Assembly: GCA_002372235.1 (NCBI GenBank)
Contig: DFJI01000042.1
Location: 15,104 to 27,261, forward strand
From: Prevotella sp. UBA3675
GTDB lineage: Bacteria > Bacteroidota > Bacteroidia > Bacteroidales > Bacteroidaceae
Direction: 5' to 3'
DNA length: 12,158 nucleotides
Shown here: one piece after another, positions 1 through 6,461 of the stretch
How positions within the stretch are numbered: the stretch's first letter is position 1
Layout of the letters: each line of letters starts with the position of its first letter
The notes under the pieces: generated by a model
Databases searched by the model: none
What the model saw: the letters and a program-made list of their open reading frames with translations, nothing else
Told to the model about the DNA's origin: nothing
Made by a program: the position numbers and the translations under genes

Positions 1-968
1 CGGTTCTCCTCATAGTCGGCCACATTCAGTTCGAAGGGTGTGGTCTGCTTGCCGCCCTTACTCTGCACGCTCTTCGAGGTGGAGTTCTTCTGCGAGAGCA
101 CCGTCTGCAGCTTCAGACGGCCAAACTGGAAGTCGGTGCGGATGCCGAACAGGCTCGATGCGCCCGTCACCAGCGAGTTGTTGGAGGGGAAGGTCACGTT
201 GCCGGCCTCCACCAGTTTGATGATTTCGTCTTCCTTGCCTTCATACTTCAGTTTGAGGTTCTTCGTATCGAAGTCGAACGTGGCATCGGTGTTGTAGTTC
301 AGGTTCATGTTGATCTTGTCTCCCACCTTACCATTCACGCTCAGGTTGATCTTCATGTCGAAGTCGAAGGCCGTGGTCTTCCGGTTACGGGCCGGCAGAC
401 TGGGGTTATCTACGCTCTTAAGCGTTGCGCCCACCTTCAGCTCAGCCGTTCCCTGTGTCTTCACGCGCACGCCGCCCGGACCGAATATCTTCTCTGCCGG
501 TCCCAGGTCGAAGTGCATGTCGGTGAAGTCGAACTTCTGCTTGCCCTTGGCAGCATTGTTCTCGGCATCCTTCTTGCGGAAGAACTGCTGACGGGCGCGC
601 TGCTCGCTCCACTCCAGATACTCGTCGGGTGTCATCACGAACGGGGCATTCAGATAGCTGTCGCCCATCTTTGACCCAAAGAAATACAGGTTGAGCGAGT
701 CGTTATACACGGGCTCCAGCTTCACGTTCTCCGGCATTTTCAGGTCGAGTGCGCTCGAGTCCATATCCTCGGTCAGCACGGGTGCCGTGCGCTGTATGCG
801 CCATCGCGAATGCACCAGCGAGTCGGGGATGGTCTCATCCTCGACTGCGACGTTCTTGGGCTGTGCTTTCGGTACAGGCCTTTTCGGTCGTGTATTGTCG
901 TCTTGCGGGGTCACGGCAAGTGCCGTGATGGCCAGCAAGGCGCACAAAATATAGGCTATTCGCTTCAA
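1..968 (-). CDS. sprA: SprA/Sov, type 9 secretion outer-membrane translocon protein (N-terminal part, runs off left edge)
   Basis: This is the first 322 codons of SprA (Sov in Porphyromonas), the giant outer-membrane translocon of the type 9 secretion system, normally well over 2000 residues. The remainder lies beyond position 1. After a basic start (MKRIAYIL) comes a hydrophobic signal peptide ending near ALA (residue 18). Recognisable SprA stretches follow: GPAEKIFGPGGVRVKTQG, then NPSLPARNRKT, INMNLNYNTDATFDFDTK, and GNVTFPSNNSLVTGASSLFG. No ATG lies in frame before Met69, which would remove the signal peptide, and an in-frame TAG sits at 975-977. The start must therefore be TTG at 966-968 (or a rarer codon). 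The gene is separated from ruvA, its usual neighbour, by the hydrolase genes. Family assignment is firm; the exact start is inferred. Confidence 0.93.
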   Translation of the reverse strand, partial: MKRIAYILCALLAITALAVTPQDDNTRPKRPVPKAQPKNVAVEDETIPDSLVHSRWRIQRTAPVLTEDMDSSALDLKMPENVKLEPVYNDSLNLYFFGSKMGDSYLNAPFVMTPDEYLEWSEQRARQQFFRKKDAENNAAKGKQKFDFTDMHFDLGPAEKIFGPGGVRVKTQGTAELKVGATLKSVDNPSLPARNRKTTAFDFDMKINLSVNGKVGDKINMNLNYNTDATFDFDTKNLKLKYEGKEDEIIKLVEAGNVTFPSNNSLVTGASSLFGIRTDFQFGRLKLQTVLSQKNSTSKSVQSKGGKQTTPFELNVADYEEN

Positions 969-1365
969 CTTTTTCTATATCAAGGTATGCGTGAAAACAC
1001 GCTACACTTCTTCAATAACGTAAAACAACCCCCGATTATTGCTTTACAACAATCAAATAGCCCATTGATTTCCTATACCTTCATCAAAAATGAATGATTG
1101 GAGTCAAGAATTCGGCGTATGGTTCAAATTGCAGGATAAAATTGCCTAGTAGGTATTCATAACCATCATTCCATCATCAACAAATAATTATTCCATCATC
1201 ATCGAATAATCATTTCATGATGACGGAATAATCAATACGCTTAGGTTGACTCGGACAAGAAGCTATTTCCTGTAGGTCGGTGAACCTCCTTTCATCCGCT
1301 ACCATCCTGTATGAAAGCATTGTACTACTTTCATTGAAGGTCTGGGGCAGATGGGGCTTCCCGTG
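969..1365. other. Intergenic region between sprA start and lipase stop
   Basis: About 400 AT-rich bases with no convincing ORF on either strand; plus-strand ORFs that reach into it are antisense shadows of sprA. It must hold the sprA promoter, but no clean TAnnTTTG box is visible on the minus strand. The nearest is a degenerate TACCTTG at 981-987. A small perfect hairpin (GCGTG, AAAA loop, CACGC) lies at 989-1002. Three 22-bp tandem repeats lie at 1167-1232. A weak 7-bp inverted repeat (CTTTCAT at 1289-1295, ATGAAAG at 1311-1317) follows the lipase stop but has no T tract, so it is not called a terminator. Confidence 0.6.
1167..1232. repeat. Three 22-bp tandem repeats with an internal inverted repeat
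   Basis: Three units in exact 22-bp register lie at 1167-1188, 1189-1210 and 1211-1232. Each begins with ATTCC or ATTTC, carries a CATCATCA- or CATGATGA-like core, and ends in AATAAT. The third unit is changed so that 1217-1232 is the reverse complement of 1187-1202 with one mismatch in 16, leaving a 14-base loop. The array can therefore be read as tandem repeats or as a hairpin. It has no T tract beside it. It could be a regulatory array upstream of sprA, a slippage product, or a downstream mRNA structure for the lipase gene; the sequence does not decide. Confidence 0.75.
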
Positions 1366-2991
1366 TCAATAGTTCGCCGTTATCCACTCGATAATCCTGA
1401 GGAAAAAGGTAAGGCCTGATACCTCATGGTTGGTGATGCCGATTTCCTTGGTCACTTCGGAGCTGTACTTATCGACATACTCTTGTGTCTTGACACCATG
1501 ATCTTTGAGGAACTTGCTCATGACATAGAAGTTCTCCACCGGAACCACATCGTCATCGGTATCGTGGAAGAGCATGACGTCGAAGTCGCTGCGGGGTGTC
1601 CAGCCGCTGGTGAGGGCATCCGCGCTAAAGGCGGCCTTGAAGCGTCGCGAAAGTGGGCTGCTGTTGTCGAGCACGGCTGCGGTGCAGATGTCAGCCGTCT
1701 TCTTGGTCTTGATGAGTTCCAAGTCGAGGGCCATGCGCTTGTTCTTTTTGCTGAGAAACCACTCGTCGAAGTGGCTGGCCACGGGATCCTTTAGGTAGTC
1801 GTGTATATCGTATCCGAGGCGGAAGAAGTGGTTATAAGCATAGAGCAGATTGCAGACGGTGCTGGGCATCTCGGTGTCGCCGTTGGCGATGGCATCGTAC
1901 ATCGAGTTGATGTCGTAAGGTCCGGCGCCGGCGAAGGCGCGTTTGACCTTTATTTCGGAATGACGTTCAGAGATTTCGCGCAACACGGCCATCGTTGTCT
2001 GTCCGCCCTCCGAATAGCCTGCGATGACGAAATCGTTGCCTTTCTTCACCTTCAGGTCATCTATCAGCCGCTTGGCAGCGAGGTAGGCATCGAGCGAATT
2101 GCGGCCGTTGATTCGTGAGATACAGTAGGCCTGCGGCTCTTTCTCCGTTATGCCGAAGCCGTAGTAGTCGGGGGCGACGATGATGAAATCCGTGAAGGCT
2201 GCTCCCGTCGGGAACTCGACGGCTCCACGTGAAGGTGCCTGCGTGGTGGCGTAGATAGTGAAATGGTTGAAGAGCAGGATGCCGTTGAAGGGTTTGTCCT
2301 CGCTCAGCAGCGACTTGTCAACCGTGATGGTTCCGCTGAGTGTGCAGGGATTGCCGTAGGGGTCTATGGATGGGTAGTTGAACACGTAGTTCATATAGTC
2401 AGGAAAGAGTTCCACAGGAATACTGTCGGTGACGCAGGCACGTGGGAGGGTGGACTTCGCCATCCAGTCCTGAATCAAATCGCTCTTATTGCTTCCAGCC
2501 CTTTTTAGCGAGCCAGAATGGGATGCGTTGCTGAAAGCGACGCTACCCTGCGTGCAATTCATATCAATCTGACCAATATCGACAAAGTCGCTGTGATCCC
2601 CATCACTGCGCGTAGAAGCCAACTCGATGCTCGTGCCCGTATTCGGGTCTTTCAGGGTAACATGCCCTTTGTCTGTCATCTGCCATGTGAACGGGGCATC
2701 CTTAGGACCACCGTAAATCTCAAGCGGCTCGTTGAATTCATCGTCGAACACGGCCAGCGCGACGTAGCCCGTGTGGTCGGCTTTGGCCTCCATTGCAATC
2801 AGGGCATGGTTGAAGGGCTTACCGTCCTCGGTCACGTCCTCATAGTCGAACTCCTCGTACCACAGACCGATGAGGCTCTCTTCGCTCTCCTCCTGTTGGC
2901 TGGGGATTACAGGGGCATCAGAATCTTTGCAAGCGCCCATGCCTAACATGAGCACTGCAGCTGCAAACATTGCAAGGATTATTTGTTTCAT
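1366..2991 (-). CDS. Secretory-lipase-like alpha/beta hydrolase lipoprotein
   Basis: A 541-residue predicted lipoprotein that probably hydrolyses carboxylic esters outside the inner membrane. The signal peptide ends in a lipobox (LGMGAC) with Cys21 as the lipidated residue. The acidic start of the mature protein (CKDSD) fits the signals that send Bacteroidetes lipoproteins to the cell surface, so surface exposure is likely but inferred. Residues about 40-150 are beta-rich and lipocalin-like (IGLWYEEFDY opening). Residues about 185-541 resemble the fungal and bacterial secretory lipase (LIP) family. The predicted triad is Ser327 in GYSEGG, Asp480 in HDTDDDVVP and His522 in TNHEVSG. It is the last gene of the hydrolase run, 251 bases after the second carboxylesterase, with a small ORF between them. 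The substrate cannot be read from sequence. Confidence 0.85.
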   Translation of the reverse strand: MKQIILAMFAAAVLMLGMGACKDSDAPVIPSQQEESEESLIGLWYEEFDYEDVTEDGKPFNHALIAMEAKADHTGYVALAVFDDEFNEPLEIYGGPKDAPFTWQMTDKGHVTLKDPNTGTSIELASTRSDGDHSDFVDIGQIDMNCTQGSVAFSNASHSGSLKRAGSNKSDLIQDWMAKSTLPRACVTDSIPVELFPDYMNYVFNYPSIDPYGNPCTLSGTITVDKSLLSEDKPFNGILLFNHFTIYATTQAPSRGAVEFPTGAAFTDFIIVAPDYYGFGITEKEPQAYCISRINGRNSLDAYLAAKRLIDDLKVKKGNDFVIAGYSEGGQTTMAVLREISERHSEIKVKRAFAGAGPYDINSMYDAIANGDTEMPSTVCNLLYAYNHFFRLGYDIHDYLKDPVASHFDEWFLSKKNKRMALDLELIKTKKTADICTAAVLDNSSPLSRRFKAAFSADALTSGWTPRSDFDVMLFHDTDDDVVPVENFYVMSKFLKDHGVKTQEYVDKYSSEVTKEIGITNHEVSGLTFFLRIIEWITANY

Positions 2992-3027
2992 AAAAACAAT
3001 TATTTGGGTTGTCGATAATAACTTTTG

Positions 3028-3039
3028 GACACTAGTGTC
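3028..3039. promoter_or_regulatory. 12-bp perfect palindrome upstream of the lipase gene
   Basis: GACACTAGTGTC is a perfect 12-bp palindrome whose near edge lies 36 bases upstream of the lipase ATG. No TAnnTTTG box is clear in the same gap, so a separate lipase promoter is not proven. The palindrome could be a dimeric regulator site or chance. Confidence 0.25.
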
Positions 3040-3051
3040 TCTTAATATATG

Positions 3052-3195
3052 TTAATCATATTTGAAGTCCAGATAGAGTTGCCCATCATCAGGCTTGATG
3101 GTCTCTTTGAGCGGCTTGAGCAGGTCATGGTAAATAAGCGGACAGGCGGTTTTCAACACTACGTAGCGACAATCATATTCCACAATGGTCCGCAT
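3052..3195 (-). CDS. Small 47-residue hypothetical protein or gene remnant
   Basis: A short ORF from ATG (3195-3193) to TAA lies between the second carboxylesterase and the lipase, on the same strand as both. The product begins MRTIVEYDCRYVVLK and ends DDGQLYLDFKYD, with a leucine- and lysine-rich middle (LLKPLKETIK). Its codon use is balanced, GC-ending and like that of its neighbours, unlike random AT-rich spacer, and an in-frame TAG directly precedes the ATG. It has no signal peptide, membrane segment or motif that I recognise. It may be a real small protein of the hydrolase operon or the tail of a decayed larger gene. Confidence 0.5.
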   Translation of the reverse strand: MRTIVEYDCRYVVLKTACPLIYHDLLKPLKETIKPDDGQLYLDFKYD

Positions 3196-3242
3196 CTATA
3201 AAATGCGAGCCCAATTTGTGTGATCTATTATTGCTTGACCTG

Positions 3243-4805
3243 TCAAGGCATATAGTAGTTGGTCAGGAAATAAGTCCTCTCCCAATCCACAATCTTTAGC
3301 TCTGACTCCTTGGCTTGATGGATGTCATGCTCGTCAAGTACCATCACCTGCTTGTCCTTCAGGCCGTAAAGTGGCCACTCCTTGGCCTTACCATCAGGAG
3401 AAAGATCCGCGCTGAGCGACGGATTGCCGGTCTTGGCGAACTGTACCCACATCTTGCGCACAGTCTTGCAGAAAGTTTCGTCGTATGCTCTTCCCGTGAA
3501 TTCTTTGAGTTCAGGATGGGCAAATACCACCGATAGTTCTGAGGCATGTCCGGCTTTTATCAATGGCTGGGAGGATTCAACCCTGTAGTAGTAGGTGTAC
3601 GATTTGCCGCCAGCCTTGGTTTGTTCCTCCGACAGTCTGATTTGAGGAGCGATAAACATAATCTGGCTGAAAAGGCAAACGGTAGCATCGTAGCTTTCTC
3701 CCTGGATGTCGTTGAGGTAGCTCTCCACCAGCGCTTTCTCTTTGTCCGTCAACTGGGCGAGTTTCTCAGCCGTGCGCCCTTTGGCCCACTCATTCCAAGC
3801 ATCCACTCCGAGGGCACCCAGAAAGGTGTTCATCTCATCTTTGTTACAGCCCTGAAGGAACTCAATGTCCTTCGCTGCTCCGTTGGCGTATGCCTCCCAT
3901 GGGTTCAGCGGCAGGTATTTTCCGTCTCTCTCCGGCATCGTGCGTATGCCAAGTACTTGATAAAGCCCGTACATCTGTGCCCACGTGTCCGCAAACTTCT
4001 CTGCGCTGACTTTCAGCAGGTCGGCGACGGTCTTGCAGCCAAGTGCCTTCATCACCTCATTCGTACATGCGATAGCCTGCTCAGGGCTCCTCATCTGGGC
4101 GGGAGCACCGCTCTGGGCAATGACGCGCTTGAAATACTGATGGGAGCCTTTGATCAGCGAAAGCAGGGTACAGCTTGCAGCACCAGCGGATTCACCCCAG
4201 ATGGTCACGTTGTCGGGGTCGCCACCAAAACCTACAATATTCTCGTGAACCCACTTCAAAGCCATCAACTGATCCAAGAGTCCCAAATTCTGGGCGTCAG
4301 GATAGTCCTTGCCGTCAGGCAGGTGCGACAGGTGAAAGAAGCCGAGGAAACTGACTCTATAAGAGATGGTCACGACAATGACTTCCGGGTTCTCCTGGAT
4401 GAATTTGTGGCAATCATACTGCGGGTCAGTCGTTCCGCCTACATCGAAAGCGCCACCATAAATCCACACGATGACTGGCTTTTTCTTTGCTGCATCGTCA
4501 GCATGCCAGATGTTCAGGTACAGGCAATCCTCGCCCGTACCATATTCAGCAGCGGGATCTCCCGACGCCTGAACAGGGGCTTTCCCATAATAATAAGCCT
4601 CATATATGCCATCGTCAGGCGTAACATCTACTGGAGCTTTCCAGCGCAGATTCCCGACTGGCTGCTGACCTACAAACGGAATGCCTTTATAGGAAATGAT
4701 GTTCTCCGCCTTTTTGCCGACGAAGGTTCCATTAATACATTTGACAGCCAACGACTGGTCGTATATACCGTCAATAATCTTTTGATTCTCTACGTATTGT
4801 TCCAT
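3243..4805 (-). CDS. Type-B carboxylesterase, cytoplasmic (tandem copy 2)
   Basis: A 520-residue carboxylesterase of the type-B (PnbA / COesterase) family, which cleaves carboxylic esters to an alcohol and an acid. The predicted triad is Ser206 in GESAGAAS, Glu324 in GCNKDEM and His420 in KAGHASEL. The family signature EDCLYLN is at residues 92-98. The oxyanion motif reads YGGAF (116-120), where the neighbouring copy and most of the family have HGGAF or HGGG. There is no signal peptide; the protein opens MEQYVENQKIIDG, so it should stay in the cytoplasm, unlike many Bacteroidetes esterases of this family. It starts only 16 bases after the stop of its paralogue and is surely co-transcribed with it. 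The two proteins are alike from end to end, so this is a tandem duplication. The natural substrate is unknown. Confidence 0.92.
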   Translation of the reverse strand: MEQYVENQKIIDGIYDQSLAVKCINGTFVGKKAENIISYKGIPFVGQQPVGNLRWKAPVDVTPDDGIYEAYYYGKAPVQASGDPAAEYGTGEDCLYLNIWHADDAAKKKPVIVWIYGGAFDVGGTTDPQYDCHKFIQENPEVIVVTISYRVSFLGFFHLSHLPDGKDYPDAQNLGLLDQLMALKWVHENIVGFGGDPDNVTIWGESAGAASCTLLSLIKGSHQYFKRVIAQSGAPAQMRSPEQAIACTNEVMKALGCKTVADLLKVSAEKFADTWAQMYGLYQVLGIRTMPERDGKYLPLNPWEAYANGAAKDIEFLQGCNKDEMNTFLGALGVDAWNEWAKGRTAEKLAQLTDKEKALVESYLNDIQGESYDATVCLFSQIMFIAPQIRLSEEQTKAGGKSYTYYYRVESSQPLIKAGHASELSVVFAHPELKEFTGRAYDETFCKTVRKMWVQFAKTGNPSLSADLSPDGKAKEWPLYGLKDKQVMVLDEHDIHQAKESELKIVDWERTYFLTNYYMP

Positions 4806-4821
4806 ATAAAAATCTCATCAT

Positions 4822-6402
4822 TTAAAGCATATAATACTTGGTTAGGAAATAGGTCCTCTCCCAATCCACTATCTTTACTTCGGATTCCTTTGCCGGATGG
4901 ATGTCGAACTCATCGAGCACCATTACCTGCTGGTTCTCCAGATCGTAGAGCGGCCATTCTTTTGCCTTACCGTCAGGAGAAAGGTCCGCACTGAGCGAAG
5001 GATTGCCGGTCTTGGCGAACCGCACCCACATCTTGCGCATGGTCTTGCAGAAGGTTTCGTCGAATGCCCTTCCCGTGTCGGCGGTCATCTCAGGATGATT
5101 GAATACAACCGAAAGTTCGATGGCATGTCCGCATTTCATGATTGGATCGGGCGACTCCGGCGTAAAGTAATAGGTGTAGCATTTGCCACCGCCCTTGGTC
5201 TGCTCTTCCGAAATCCTGATGGTCGGCGCAATAAACCAGCTCTGGCTGAACACGCGGCTGTCAGGCTCGTAATAGTCGCCCTTCACATCTTTCATATAGC
5301 TCTCCACCAGCGCTTTCTCATCAGCAGGCAACTGGGCAAACTTCTCCTGCTTGCGCTCGGTAATAAACTTATCCCAGCCTTCCTTTCCGAAACTGGAAAC
5401 GAAGAAGTCCATTTCATCCTTGTTACAACCCACAAGAATTTCGATATCCTTCGCTGCACCATTGGCGTATGCCTCAAATGTATCTGTGGGTAGAATCTTT
5501 CCATCCCTTTCGGGCACTTGATGTACAAAGAGTACTGAAGAAGCTTCCAAGAGCTTGCCGCCATCTACCTTCAAGAGGTCAGCAACGGTTTTGCAGCCGA
5601 GCACTTCCATCAGTTTATTGGTACATGCGATACCCTCTTCTGGGGTTCTCGTCTGGTTCACGGAACCGCTCTCAGCAATCAACCGCTTGAAATACTGATG
5701 GGAGCCTTCGATCAGTGGTAGCAAGGTGCAGCTTGCGGCACCAGCGGATTCACCCCAGATGGTCACGTTGTCGGGGTCGCCACCGAAGCCTGCGATGTTC
5801 TCATGTACCCACTTCAGTGCCTTGAGTTGATCCAAGAGCCCCAGGTTCTGTGAGTCAGTGTAATCCTTACCATCCGACAGGTGGGACAGATGCAGGAAGC
5901 CCATAAAGGCGAGTCTGTAAGCAATGGTAACAACGACGACATCCGGATTCTCCTTCACGAAATTGATGCAATCAAACATCGGGTCGATGGTGCCGCCTGA
6001 CTCAAAGGCACCGCCGTGAATCCATACCATGACAGACTTCTTCGCAGATGCCTCGTCCGACTTAAATACATTCAGATACAGGCAGTCTTCATCCTGATAG
6101 TATATTGAACCTACTTCAAACCCCGGATTGCCGTAGGCGCTCTTCGCATTGTAATAGGCCTCATATACACCATTATCCGGAATAACATCCACTGGGGCCT
6201 TCCAACGCAGCTCCCCGACGGGTTGCTTACCGACATACGGAATGCCTCTGAAGACAGTGATATTCTCCGTCTTTCTGCCGACGAATGTACCGTTGATACA
6301 CTTCACGGCCAGCGACTGGTCATAACTACCATCGGTAATCGGCTTGTTCTCGCCGCCGTACATCTCTTTCAGTTTCTCTCTAATCTCATGTAGTTCCATC
6401 AT
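4822..6402 (-). CDS. Type-B carboxylesterase, cytoplasmic (tandem copy 1)
   Basis: A 526-residue type-B carboxylesterase, paralogue of the next gene in the operon. Catalytic Ser219 (GESAGAAS), Glu330 (GCNKDEM) and His426 (KCGHAIEL) are all present, as are EDCLYLN (residues 115-121) and a standard HGGAF oxyanion motif (129-133). It has no signal peptide. The N-terminus opens with a charged stretch (MMELHEIREKLKEMYGG) that is longer than in the paralogue. Two ATG codons stand side by side at 6397-6402; a purine-rich GGAAAAG just upstream makes either plausible. The gene lies 59 bases after the DUF3089 gene, with a perfect hairpin in that gap. Around the active-site serine, 47 consecutive bases are identical to the other copy (5738-5784 versus 4180-4226). 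Whether the two enzymes differ in substrate is unknown. Confidence 0.92.
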   Translation of the reverse strand: MMELHEIREKLKEMYGGENKPITDGSYDQSLAVKCINGTFVGRKTENITVFRGIPYVGKQPVGELRWKAPVDVIPDNGVYEAYYNAKSAYGNPGFEVGSIYYQDEDCLYLNVFKSDEASAKKSVMVWIHGGAFESGGTIDPMFDCINFVKENPDVVVVTIAYRLAFMGFLHLSHLSDGKDYTDSQNLGLLDQLKALKWVHENIAGFGGDPDNVTIWGESAGAASCTLLPLIEGSHQYFKRLIAESGSVNQTRTPEEGIACTNKLMEVLGCKTVADLLKVDGGKLLEASSVLFVHQVPERDGKILPTDTFEAYANGAAKDIEILVGCNKDEMDFFVSSFGKEGWDKFITERKQEKFAQLPADEKALVESYMKDVKGDYYEPDSRVFSQSWFIAPTIRISEEQTKGGGKCYTYYFTPESPDPIMKCGHAIELSVVFNHPEMTADTGRAFDETFCKTMRKMWVRFAKTGNPSLSADLSPDGKAKEWPLYDLENQQVMVLDEFDIHPAKESEVKIVDWERTYFLTKYYML

Positions 6403-6424
6403 CTTTTCCGCTTTTAGTTATTGG

Positions 6425-6458
6425 ATATGACTCACGGGGCTGCCCCCGTGAGTCATAT
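6425..6458 (-). terminator. Perfect 15-bp intercistronic hairpin after the DUF3089 gene
   Basis: Arms at 6425-6439 and 6444-6458 are perfectly complementary over 15 bp around a 4-base loop, with a GC-rich top. The structure starts 3 bases after the DUF3089 stop and ends 22 bases before the esterase ATG. On the minus strand it is not followed by a T run, so it is not a canonical intrinsic terminator. It more likely lowers read-through into the esterases or protects the 3' end of the upstream message. Confidence 0.6.
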
Positions 6459-6461
6459 ATA

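Noticed and set aside
38..1097. Several plus-strand open frames of 60-95 codons at the left end.
   Set aside because: They are antisense to the unmistakable sprA sequence on the minus strand and have unlikely residue composition.
1167..1232. CRISPR array.
   Set aside because: Units are directly adjacent with no spacers, and no cas gene is nearby.
1289..1317. Seven-bp inverted repeat after the lipase stop as a terminator.
   Set aside because: Short stem, 15-base loop and no T tract on the minus strand.
3546..4994. Long open frame of 482 codons on the plus strand, antisense to both carboxylesterases.
   Set aside because: It lies wholly opposite strongly supported esterase genes, matches no family I recognise, and is explained by stop-poor antisense frames of GC-rich coding sequence.
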